From: Rhizaria sp. SCN 62-66
Taxonomy: Eukaryota > Rhizaria, unplaced
Assembly: GCA_001724265.1 (NCBI GenBank)
Contig: MEDY01000339.1
Location: forward strand, 1-35,101
Length of the DNA stretch: 35,101 nucleotides
Reading direction: 5' to 3'
Within the stretch, counting starts at the first letter, position 1; each line of letters begins with the position of its first letter. Below are positions 11,001 through 20,149 of this stretch, one piece after another. The notes under the pieces are model-generated. The model was not told the DNA's origin. It worked only from the letters and a program-made list of their open reading frames with translations, and ran no database searches. Both the position numbers and the translations under genes were made by a program.

Positions 11001-14000
11001 GGAGAGCTGTTGCTGTCGCAGGCGCTGTGGGGTCAGCCATGCCGGCTTTGTACCGCGATAACTGGGTGAACACGCCGCGTGCAGGGGCGTAAATAAGCGC
11101 GGCGGCACGGCGCGCCGCATCTGCCACCGTCACTGTCAAATTGGCACTCGCGCTCGCACTCGTCGCAACCTGTGCAGAGGAGGAAGCATCGCCCGCGTAC
11201 GCGTTCGCCAGAAGTCCCGCGAGCGAAGCGGCCTCAATCTGGTAGGTGCCGACCTCCGCCAGGATCGAGAGCGATCCCGTCCAGCCAGGGTTCGTGGCCG
11301 CGCCAGACGCCAGGTGCAGCGCGTGACGCGGGACGCCGGCCGTGGTTCCGAAAAACCCCTTGACCATGCGCCTCGCAAGCGAGTAGGCCTGCGCCAGGTA
11401 GAGCCGGTCACCTGAGAGGTCGTGCGCGGAAATCAAGCCGCCGAGCACGCGAATGCCGATCTCGAAGAAGGAGATGACCTTGTCGGGGGCCGCGAAGTCG
11501 AGCGAGGCAACGATGGGGCGCATGATGGCCGGGATGTCGGGCTCCGCGACGTGCTTCGACAGCGCGCGCTGCACCGCCGCGGTCGCGTTCGCGGTCGCCG
11601 CCGCGGTCGCGCCGAGGCCGAGGTGCGGCGTCGTCGTGATAGTCGCCGTTGTCGTGGTCTGCATAATCATCAGCGTGTCAATCGCGTCGACCGCGGTGGC
11701 CGCCAACCCGTTCCACCGGTCGTTGCCCGTCACGAACGTCGCCCGCGCGGCAAAGCCCTTGGGTGCCGCGTTGGCCGCGCCGCTGCTCGCGACGGTGGCA
11801 ACACCGGACAGCAACACGTCGACCGGGTTCGTCGCACCAGCGGCAGTAGCAGCACGGGCGGACGGCTGCGGCTGCGCGATGCTAGCGGGGCCAGCGTTGC
11901 CGTTGTTGTTATTGTTGTAGGTGCCAACGGGATGCGACTCGTCGCGGCCGTAGCCGTAGAGCAGGTACAGCTTCGCCGCGCGCGTGGCGGCCTCGCGGAT
12001 CAGCGCGCGCCGCAGCAGCAGAGGGGACACACTGTCGGCCTCGCTCGCGCTGCCACTACCGGTGTGAGGCGGGGAACTTAGACGGGGTAAGGGGATCGGG
12101 TCGAGCTCGGGCGACAGGTACGGCAGGTAGAACGGCGTGGACGCCAGCGCCCACAACGCCTGCAGCGTCGAATCAGCCACACTACCGACGCCGTTGCCGT
12201 TGCCGCTCGCACTCGCGCCTGCGCCGCTGCTGAGAGGGACGGCGTGGGGCAGCGACGGGTGCGTGAACAGTGCAGGGTACTCCGCCTGCGCACTACTCGT
12301 CGCATTGACCGTGGGCAGGGGGTACGGCAGCGCGGACAGCGGCAGGCCGGCTGCGAGCGCTTGTGCCGGGGGAACAAGCCACTTGGGGCGAGGCAGCGCC
12401 GGCGTCGCCGCTGCTGCCGCTGCTGCTGTGCCTACTGCGGCCAGCTTTCCCGCCCCTGCAGCTGTAGCGTCGGGCTTCGTGGCCGGATCAGTCTTGGTCT
12501 TAGCGGTGATGTCGCTGTTCTTGTTCTCGCTCGTGCGACCGCCAGTGCCCGGCTTCGTGGTCGTGTCTTTGCTGCCTGTGTTAGCGTTGTTTCTAGGGAT
12601 CTGAGGCTTTGGCTGTGCCGGCTGCGTGTTCGCAGTTGCCTTGCCTTGCTGCGAGCTGCTTGCAGCAGCGCCCTTGTCATCCTTCGAGTTGGCCTTGCTG
12701 CTATCAGCGCCAGCTTTGTTGTTGTTGTTGTTGTTGTTGGTGGTGGTGTTCGCTTTCTTGTCCGTGACTGGAGCGGTAGTGCTCCGCGCCGCAGCCGCCG
12801 CGGCAGCAACGACGGCCGCGTCAGGCGCAGTCGCGTTGCCCACGGTCCCCGGCAGGGCACCGAAAGTCAGGCCACCGACCCGGAACGCCATGACGCCCGC
12901 GACGGTACTCACGGTCACGAGCGCCGCGATGGCAACGAGCAGCAGCAGGTTGTGCCGCAGCCACTGCCCGCGGCCGGCGCCGCCGAGCCGCTGCTGCAGC
13001 AGGCTGGGGCGCGCGCGGGCGCGGTCGGGCGCGGGCGCCGCGATGACGACGCCGGCGCCGCCGCCCCCGCTGTTGATGCTGTGGGACTGAGAGTTTGGGG
13101 AGGCGAACATGTTCTGCTGCTGCAGCTGCTGCTGGAGCTGCTGCTGTTGCATGAGCATCTCTATCGTGAACACAGGCTCGGCCTGCTTCGGCTGCTTCTG
13201 CTTCGGCGGCTGCAGCTGCTGGTGCTGCGACGATAGCAAAGCCGTAGTGACCGACGACGCCGCGCCCGCCGCGACCCGGCTCGCAGTGTCGCCGCTGCCG
13301 CCGCCACTGCCGGTGTGGACGAGCGACGGGAAGAACGACGACGCCGCCGCGGCCGCGGAGGGCGTGGCGCTGCCGCCGGCGTAGGCAATGGGCGTGAAGG
13401 CCGCCGAGTGCGCGGCCGCGGTGGCGAACGCAGCCTCCTCGGCCTCCTCGTCTGACTCCCACTCGGCCGCCTGCAACTCACCCAAGCCACTGCTCCCGGC
13501 TGCAGCGCCAGCGCCGCCGACTGCAACGCCGCCCGAGGCAGGGTGCGCCACAGAGAGGCCGAGACCGAGACCGAGGCCGTTGGCGCCCCATGCGTCGTCC
13601 GCGCTCGCACTGCCGGCGGCGGGGCTGCTGCCGATAGCGGGGTTGCTGGTGATTGCGATCGGAGCGGTGGCGGGGGCGGGGAAGCTGGCCCAGGCAGAGG
13701 CTGGGACTGCAGCGGCAGCAGTGCTGGGACTAAAAGGATTACTCACCGGGAGACTCGCGGCGAAGGGCTTGCTAAAAGGATTACTAAATGGGTTCGTTGC
13801 GCTCGCTCCGGCGGCTGTGACTAGGGCTGTTGTGATGGTGTTTGCAACGGGGGTCAGTGAGGGCACAGAGAACGCAACAGGAGTCGTGCTACCATTCGCA
13901 GCCGTTGTGCATGTGGCAGATACTGCTGCTGTTGTTGTAGTTGCGTTCGCGCTGGATGTGTCACCAAAGCCCCAGTCGTTGTCAGCACTGGGACTCGTCT

Positions 14001-14211
14001 GAAGAGCAGCAGTGTGGCCGTAAGCAGAGTGACCGTGCGCAGCAGAGTGACTGTGAGCAGAGGGACTGGTACTGGAAACGGCGGGCATGTCGAACGGGTT
14101 ATCGCCCCACATGTCATCGCCACCGAGAGCTCTCGCATCGTGGTCCGCAGTCACGTGCTTCGCAGTCGCCGAGTCCGCACTGCTGCTGTTGGTGGTCGCA
14201 GCGTGCGCGTG

Positions 14212-14283
<72 letters not shown>

Positions 14284-14895
14284 CACGATAGCTGAGCCCG
14301 CAGTCGCAGGCGCTGAGGGCACAGATGCGGGGGCTGCCGCTGTGGTCAGCATAGCAGCCGTTGCAGCAGGGGCCGGGGCAGTGACCACCGGAGCAGAAGT
14401 AGGAGCATGAGCAGGAACAGCATTGCGTGTCGTGTTGTTGTTGCTTTGAGGGGCGAAGGGGTTGTGCGCAAAAGAGCTGCTGGCCGTAAACCCAGCTAAC
14501 GGGGCGTTCGCATAAGCGGGCGCATTCACAGTAGGGACAAATGCGCTCGGCGCAGCCGCACTCGAGGTTCCATGTGTCACTGACGCAGTCGCATTGCATG
14601 TCGATGCAGAGGTCGCTGGCGACGGCGAAGCTGCTGACTTCGCAATGGGCGCGAACGGGTTCACAGCAAACGGGTTGCCCGGCGCTCCGCTAGGGGGTGC
14701 AAACCCGGGCAGAAGGGCGCCCGCGGCCACAGCAGTTGGAAGTGCAGCCGCAGTCGCAGTGGATGTGGCAGTGGCAGTGGCGGGATCAACAACAGCGCGA
14801 GGAGCGAAGGGATTGCCCGCGGGCATGGCTGCGCTGGTAAAAGGTGGATATAAGCCAGTGCTGCGCCGCGCGGGGTCTGCGGGTGCGGATTGCAT
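5006..14895 (-). CDS. Giant class I alpha-1,2-mannosidase (GH47), type II membrane protein with NPF-rich cytosolic tail
   Basis: Three exons: 14895-6596, 6474-5943 and 5815-5006, joined in frame (phases 2 and 0), giving 3213 residues. The start is the ATG at 14895. GH47 enzymes trim alpha-1,2-linked mannose from N-glycans in the ER/Golgi. Catalytic signatures run in family order: [16 protein letters not shown] (about residue 1058), [11 protein letters not shown] (general acid Glu), [12 protein letters not shown] (Asp), [21 protein letters not shown] (Glu), then in exon 3 [14 protein letters not shown] and the Ca-binding NTEAHP. All expected acidic residues are present, so activity is likely. 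The [11 protein letters not shown] block looks like ER/Golgi mannosidase I rather than EDEM. A single hydrophobic helix at 648-671 makes a type II anchor. The 647 residues before it carry eight NPF motifs and a 23-unit polySer-coding repeat. The domain spans about 2080 residues instead of about 450 because of Ala/Ser/Gly insertions. Family call is certain; subfamily is not. Confidence 0.93.
6475..6595 (-). other. Intron 1 of the mannosidase gene
   Basis: Donor GTACGC after ACAAG, acceptor CTGCAG, 121 bp, phase 2. Splicing restores the GH47 string [13 protein letters not shown] across the junction, while read-through meets a stop. The second intron (5816-5942, 127 bp, GTACGT...CCAG, phase 0) lies in an insertion just ahead of the final conserved block. 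Confidence 0.9.
12717..12740 (-). repeat. GTT/AAC microsatellite coding for polyAsn
   Basis: A run of GTT triplets on the + strand is read as AAC codons in the mannosidase, giving eight Asn in a Thr/Asn/Lys-rich luminal stem just after the membrane anchor. It is likely a flexible stalk. Confidence 0.7.
14213..14281. repeat. (CTG)23 trinucleotide repeat, polySer-coding
   Basis: Twenty-three uninterrupted CTG units on the + strand. In the minus-strand mannosidase they are read in the AGC frame, giving a polyserine tract in the cytosolic tail. The absence of interruptions suggests recent expansion and probable length polymorphism. Confidence 0.95.
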
Positions 14896-15577
14896 GACGG
14901 CAGTGAGTGACACAGGACGCGGGTCGAGTCCTGTGTTGGGCTGGGCGGGTTAGACGAGAGTGTGATAAGGTTGTCCCGTCTAGGCCTGGAGCGAGCAAAG
15001 CGTGCAACAAACATACAAACAAGTTCACATGAGATGATCGACTACGGCTGAGATGTAATCATACTACACATCACTGTTGTTACGCTGCACCTCCAAGTTG
15101 CTCCTATATGACGATGATTTCGAAGCAAATTGAATGATGTGCGACATCGCATGACGTGGCTTGAGGTGACCCGGCGAAAAAGAAAGAGTATACCGAGGCG
15201 CCAAAGCAGGGTTACTACGAATTCTAAAGGGAAGAATACTAAATTGTTGCGCGAATGTGACTTCTAAAACAAATATAGTGCTATATATGACAGTTATGAT
15301 GCAACGGGTCGATGATACGTACGACCCTCGGTATGGCCGCCAAGGCTCCACAGCAGCGACGAGGCGGAGTCTCAACATTTTCGGCAAATGCACTGACCCA
15401 AAAAGTCCGTTGTCAGACGTGTCGTTTAATTTCCACGATCAGACGTGGTGCTTTGTTTATTTTAGAAAAATAATTCACGTTGTGGAAGCCATATTCAATC
15501 ACTATCACTCACACCGCTGTGCTCCCCTTCCTCGCACTCCACCTCTCCCTCACTTGCTTCCGCGCCGCCGCAGCGCG
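14896..15577. other. Divergent spacer between mannosidase and NAT8-like genes
   Basis: 682-bp spacer that must hold both 5' regions. Its middle is AT-rich. The last 70 bases before the + strand ATG are pyrimidine-rich and resemble a 5' leader. Small open frames here (15064-15393 minus; the part of a plus-strand frame before 15578) have AT-rich codons unlike the genes and are not supported. Confidence 0.5.
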
Positions 15578-16528
15578 ATGTCATCGACTCCTGCATCGCC
15601 CAAGATCTCATCCGACAAAGTAGTCGTGCGTGAGGTGAACTGGGACAAAGACCTGTCGATCGTGCAGTCGATCTGGGCTGATGGTTTCCGCCTCATCGTG
15701 CCGCTCTACTTCAAGGAGATCGCCTTCGCGCCCCACATCTTCGGCATTTTCGTCGCCGTCGCCAGCGCGCTGTCCTACGTCTGCACGGGCTCCGTCATCT
15801 ACGCGCCTGTCCCGCTTGGCCTTGCGTGGGCCGCTGGGTACCTCTGGTTTCACAACACCGTCGAGAAGTCCATCAAGACGACAGTACGTTCCCGCGCTCA
15901 GTCGCACCTGACAACTTCCTAAAATTGAGTTTAACTATAATTATACTTTTGCCAATCAATGAAAATCGTTGCAACCGTATACCCCCGTGCATTTCACTTG
16001 ATATGTTTCCATATTTCTCACGAATATATTCATCTATGTTGTTTAAAACTGCGTTTCCGTTGTGTTCAGGGCGTCAAGGGCATGGAGTACCTCAACTTCT
16101 GGGTGGCCGAGGTGGACGGCGAGGTGACCGCCTGCATCGGCGTTGTCGATGGGCCCGCTTACAAGGCCGCCGCTCACGCCAACAGCGCCGGCGGCGACAA
16201 GAAGGACAAGACTGAGACTGCGGCCACTGAGAAAGACGGCGGCAAGGCTGCTGAGACGGAGACTGAGTCTGGTGCCAGCGGCCGCAAGGTCGCGAGTGTG
16301 TGGCGCCTCACAGTCACGGAGAAGAGCCGAAATCTCGGTCTGGGCCGCATCCTGATGGACGTCAGCGAGAAGTGGCTCGCCGAGCACGGCTACACCGACG
16401 TCTCGCTGCTCGCTGGACACATCGGTTCGCAAAAATTCTACGATAAGCTGGGGTATACGCGCGAGAAGGTCGCGTGGCATCTCGGCAATCACGAGTCGAT
16501 TTACTTCAGCAAGAAGCTCGTCGCGTAA
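15578..16528 (+). CDS. NAT8-like membrane-anchored GNAT N-acetyltransferase
   Basis: Two exons, 15578-15883 and 16070-16528, phase 0 (intron 186 bp, GTACGT...TTCAG), giving 254 residues. The GNAT fold transfers acetyl from acetyl-CoA. Motif A is visible as R189-N-L-G-L-G194, preceded by the beta strand VWRLTV and followed by a helix and the GSQKFYDKLGY strand-loop typical of the C-terminus. Two adjacent hydrophobic segments (about 52-72 and 76-92) form a membrane hairpin ahead of the catalytic domain, the layout of NAT8/NAT8L enzymes, which act at the ER on amino acids, cysteine conjugates or protein lysines. Residues about 133-173 are a Lys/Glu/Thr/Ala-rich insertion between two core strands. 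The ATG is chosen because it follows a pyrimidine-rich leader and precedes the conserved start; the frame is open further upstream but AT-rich. Substrate cannot be predicted. Confidence 0.85.
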
Positions 16529-17127
16529 GCACGCTCTAGGCCGGCTGCGTGGCGGCCCCGGCGGCCTGGGTGACCTGCGCGCGTTGGTTGTAACTTGTTC
16601 TGTTCCTGTGATCTTTAAGACATGTCGTTGTCGCTAAGTATATATCTAGTATTTGTCACAATACATAGTATATTATGTATAATTTTTATTCTCGTACGAT
16701 ATGTCTGCATGTTTTTTCACCAGAAACTCACTATGCTTCGTGTGCGCGTTGTTATAGTTAGTTCGATGTTGTTCTTGTGGATGGCAGGGCCGAGCTGGCG
16801 GAGGGCGCGAAGCTCGCAACGTGTGGTGGCAGTTCCGCACATTCATTACAGAGCATACGCCGACGTCACTTTCAACTAAAGCGGGTGACATTCGAAAATA
16901 ACATGTATTTGCTATTAAATGTATTTGTGACATTGCTGTATAGCTTCATATATGCTCTCAGTTTGGGGGCGGTGATTCTGCGCCACCAACGCCTCGAGCC
17001 AGCCGCACTCATGCATTCCAAGCTGGCTTTAGATCAACCCCGACCGTGAAACTGCCATTATTTCACGCAAATCAACTCGTTTCCCCTGTAATAATTTCGT
17101 TTAAAATCGAGATAGACCTTCAGAGTC
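16529..17127. other. Intergenic spacer, no gene recognised
   Basis: AT-rich 599-bp stretch between two plus-strand genes, holding the 3' end of the acetyltransferase and the promoter of the guanylate kinase gene. Small open frames on both strands have no recognisable product. Confidence 0.5.
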
Positions 17128-19191
17128 ATGGGCAACTTGTTCTCGAAGAAGAAGAAGGATGACAAGGCGGCCGCTGCCGCCCCCATCGTCGCTGCTGCCG
17201 CCGCCGCCCCCACTGCCGCCGCCGAGCCTGCCGCCGCTACCGCCACCGAGGAGCCCAAGAAGGCCGACTCCGCTGCTGAGCCCGCTGCTGCCGACGCCGC
17301 CGCTGCTGTCCCCGTGGCCGCCGCCCCCACCGCGTCTTCGTCTGCTTCTGCGCCGGCGCCTGTTGTCATTGGCGCTGCCCCTGTGACGCCTGCCAAGACG
17401 GACAAGCTCACGATCCACCCCGCGTCGCCGGCCTCGTCCTTTGCGCGCGCGTCGTTTAAGCCGATTGTGATCTGCGGCCCCTCTGGCGTCGGCAAGGGCA
17501 CGCTGACGGGCATGCTCTTCGCGGACTTGGGCGAGCACTTCAGCCGCAAGATCTCGCACACGACGCGCCCGCCCCGCGTCGGCGAGGTCCACGGCGTGTC
17601 GTACCACTTTGTCTCCCACGAGGCCTTCGAGGAGGACATGGAGCGCGGCGCCTTCATCGAGACGGCCAAGGTCCACGGCAAGTACTACGGCACCGCCTTC
17701 TCCTCCATCGAGAGCGCCATCAAGGCCGGCAAGATCGTCATCCTCGAGCTCGACGTCCAGGCACGTGTAATACCACATAACAAAGAAAAAACAATTGTAA
17801 TGTTGTTTTCCTGTTTTATCATGCTTTTCAACATGCGTTGTTTTGTCAAACATCTACTTTATACGCTCACTTGCTTTGTCTCTCTCTCGTCTATCGCTTT
17901 GCTCTTGGCTCTTTGGCGCGCGCAGGGCGTGCAGTCGGTCCGCGCGTCGCAGCTGTCGTGCAACTACCTCTGGATCGCGCCGCCGACCTACGACGAGCTC
18001 TCTAACCGGCTCGCGCACCGCGGCACCGAGACCGCCGACGTGATCGCCACCCGTCTCGGCACCGCGCTCGAGGAGAAGAAGGCGGTTGAGGCCCACCCGG
18101 ACATGTTCGACCACACGCTCGTCAACGACGACCTCAACGAGGCCTACCGTCGCCTCACTACGCTGCTCAGTGACAAGTACCCCCACATGAAGGACGCCGT
18201 GACGGCGCTGTGGGCCGAGAAGGACGCCACCACCGCCGCCGCCGCCGCGGCCGCCGCGGCCGCCGTCGCCGTCGCCGCCACCGCGGCCGCCGAGGACATC
18301 GCCGCTGAGATCGCGGCCAAGGAGGCCGCCGCTGCGGAGGCCACGGCTGCCGTGGCCGAGGCCGAGACCAAGGCTGCTGCCGAGGCTGCTGAGGCTGAGG
18401 CTAAGAAGAAGGCCGAGGATGAGGAGGCTGAGGTCAAGGCCAAGGCTGAGGCCGATGCTAAGGCTGAGGCCGATGCTAAGGCTGCTGAGGAGGCTGCTGC
18501 TGCTGATGCCAAGGCTAAGGCTGACGCTGAGGCTGCCGAGGCCGCTGCTGCCGCTGCTGCCGCTGCTGAGGCCAAGAAGGCTGATGATGAGGCTGCTGCC
18601 GCTAAGGCTGCCGCTGAGGCCGAGGCCGAGGCTGCTGCCAAGGTCAAGGCTGATGAGGAGGCCGCCGCCGCCGCTGCCGCTGCTGCTGCCGCTGCTGCTG
18701 CTGCTGCTGCTGAGGCCGAGGCTGCCAAGAAGGCCGAGGAGGAGGCTGCTGCTGCTGCTGTCACGAAGGCTGCTGCCGAGGCCGAGGCCGCTGAGGCCGA
18801 GGCCGCTGAGGCCGCCAAGAAGACTGAGGCCGAGGCCGCCGCTGCTGCCGAGGCTGAGGCTGCAGCCGCTAAGGCTAAGGCTGATGAGGAGGCCGCTGCC
18901 GCTGCTGCCGCTGCTGAACCTGTCGCTGCTGAGACTGCCGCTGCCCCTGTCGAGGAGGCTACCCCTGCTGAGGAGGCTGCTCCTGCTCCCGAGGCCGCTG
19001 CCGCTGCTGAGCCTGCTGCTGAGGCCGCTGCCCCCGAGGCTGAGACTGCTGCTCCCGAGGCCGCCCCCGAGGCCGATGCTGAGGCTGAGGCTGAGGCTGA
19101 GGCTGAGGCTGAGCCCGAGAAGGCTGCCAGCACTGCCAACAAGAACACCAACAATAACAACAAGAAGAACAAGAACAAGAAGAAGAAGTAA
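17128..19191 (+). CDS. GUK1: Guanylate kinase with predicted N-myristoylation signal and long Ala/Glu/Lys tail
   Basis: Exons 17128-17760 and 17926-19191, phase 0, 632 residues. The enzyme phosphorylates GMP to GDP with ATP. The P-loop GPSGVGKGT is at 117-125. The GMP-binding segment follows (SHTTRPPRVGEVHGVSYHF, then FIETAKVHGKYYGT), then the LDVQ-GVQSVR strand, the lid region HRGTETADVIATRL, and FDHTLVNDDLNEAY. All are in family order with key Ser, Arg, Glu and Tyr residues kept, so it should be active. Usual guanylate kinases are about 200 residues. Here about 110 Ala/Pro-rich residues precede the domain and about 320 Ala/Glu/Lys residues follow it, ending in an Asn/Lys tail. The N-terminus MGNLFSKKKK matches the N-myristoylation consensus (Gly2, Ser6) plus a polybasic patch, implying membrane attachment (inference). 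The intron is GC-AG. The tail favours GCT for Ala, whereas the kinase domain favours GCC/GCG. Confidence 0.92.
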   Translation: MGNLFSKKKKDDKAAAAAPIVAAAAAAPTAAAEPAAATATEEPKKADSAAEPAAADAAAAVPVAAAPTASSSASAPAPVVIGAAPVTPAKTDKLTIHPASPASSFARASFKPIVICGPSGVGKGTLTGMLFADLGEHFSRKISHTTRPPRVGEVHGVSYHFVSHEAFEEDMERGAFIETAKVHGKYYGTAFSSIESAIKAGKIVILELDVQARVIPHNKEKTIVMLFSCFIMLFNMRCFVKHLLYTLTCFVSLSSIALLLALWRAQGVQSVRASQLSCNYLWIAPPTYDELSNRLAHRGTETADVIATRLGTALEEKKAVEAHPDMFDHTLVNDDLNEAYRRLTTLLSDKYPHMKDAVTALWAEKDATTAAAAAAAAAAVAVAATAAAEDIAAEIAAKEAAAAEATAAVAEAETKAAAEAAEAEAKKKAEDEEAEVKAKAEADAKAEADAKAAEEAAAADAKAKADAEAAEAAAAAAAAAEAKKADDEAAAAKAAAEAEAEAAAKVKADEEAAAAAAAAAAAAAAAAAEAEAAKKAEEEAAAAAVTKAAAEAEAAEAEAAEAAKKTEAEAAAAAEAEAAAAKAKADEEAAAAAAAAEPVAAETAAAPVEEATPAEEAAPAPEAAAAAEPAAEAAAPEAETAAPEAAPEADAEAEAEAEAEAEPEKAASTANKNTNNNNKKNKNKKKK
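17761..17925 (+). other. GC-AG intron in the guanylate kinase gene
   Basis: 165 bp between CAG|GCACGT and GCGCAG|GGC. The conserved string LDVQ-GVQSVR is restored only by this junction. The nearby GT (GTGTAA at 17766) gives the wrong phase with the available acceptors. The intron is pyrimidine-rich at its 3' end. It is a multiple of three and has no in-frame stop. Confidence 0.85.
18230..19113 (+). repeat. Ala/Glu/Lys-coding low-complexity region with GCTGAG hexamer run
   Basis: Codes for the C-terminal helix-forming tail of the guanylate kinase. Built from GCT/GCC, GAG and AAG codons, it ends with six perfect GCTGAG hexamers at 19078-19113. Predicted as a long charged alpha helix. Confidence 0.8.
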
Positions 19192-20149
19192 ATGGCAGGT
19201 TTTCATTGACATTGAATAACATGTCGTCACTTGGTTAGTGAATAACGGTAACTCACGCGTACTCTTTTTGTTTGTGCTCAAACTTTTAGGAAACAGTGCG
19301 GCAGAGTTCGGCACTTGAAGTCAAGTGGAACACTGTTCGTATTGTTTTTTATAAAATGACATGGGGTGATATATGGTTTATATAGTGTGTGTTTATTTTG
19401 CAAGATGAAACAGCATTGCATACATTATTTACAAATTTAAGTCGTTTACTATCGACTATCGACTTCAAGTTAACTGCTGCGTAACCCATTGAGAAAACAT
19501 GCGGATATACGTTGTAAATAAGATTTTAAGAAATGAAATCGGGAGGGCGTGAAGAGAACTACCGCTCAGACTTTATACTAGGATTTTGAGCTCATGTCAC
19601 TTTGTTTGGCGGATATATCGTTGTTGAAAGGAGCGTACACGAAAGTGCACGTCGTTCGACTGTACACAGCAACAACCCAGCTGGCTGGCGTGAGTCCGTG
19701 GTTTGTTGCCTGCATTTGTTCGAGGTCGGGAGACGATGTCTGACCGTCCAATGTACTGTTAGTATCATTTCTGGGTTGGCACTACTTGTGAGAGTATCTG
19801 TGCTAATTTTATAGTTTGCTCCGACACGGTTTGTCTCTTCATGCAGCTTGTCCGGTTTTGCAAGCCCATTTTCACCACGTCTCCTCGTCTGATCTCCGCC
19901 GGCACTACCACGCTCTTGAACGAAAAGTATTCATATCAAGACAAATGTCACGACACGATAATTAATCTCACATATCAATGTCTACTTTTTTTCTCTTCAT
20001 TGTATCTTTGTTTCGCACCCCAGGCGTCTGCCGCGCCGAATCACCCCGGTCCGGCACTCCCCTCCCTTGGTTCGCTCTCTCTCGCGTTTGTTTCCTTGAC
20101 TCGAGCTCGCTCCACTGCGCCGCCGTCGCTTGCACCGCCTTCCGCCTGC
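19192..20149. other. Long spacer with probable 5' leader of the TPR-SET gene
   Basis: 958 bp, AT-rich in its first 650 bases. A plus-strand frame starting at 19841 is open through to the TPR-SET gene, but 19927-20023 looks like an intron (AT-rich, pyrimidine tract, ends CACCCCAG). Splicing there would shift the frame, so it fits a 5'-UTR intron better than coding sequence. No RNA gene recognised. Confidence 0.45.

Noticed and set aside
14213-14281. Direct repeats that might suggest a CRISPR-like or minisatellite array
   Set aside because: It is a simple trinucleotide repeat without spacers, lying within a coding exon.
15257-15577. N-terminal extension of the NAT8-like frame upstream of 15578
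   Set aside because: AT-rich codons, no family resemblance, and a pyrimidine-rich leader directly before the chosen ATG.
19841-20149. In-frame upstream ATG of the TPR-SET gene with a basic, mitochondrial-presequence-like start
   Set aside because: The stretch includes an AT-rich, pyrimidine-tract segment ending in CAG that looks like an intron, and removing it breaks the frame. A 5' UTR is more likely, though not excluded as coding.
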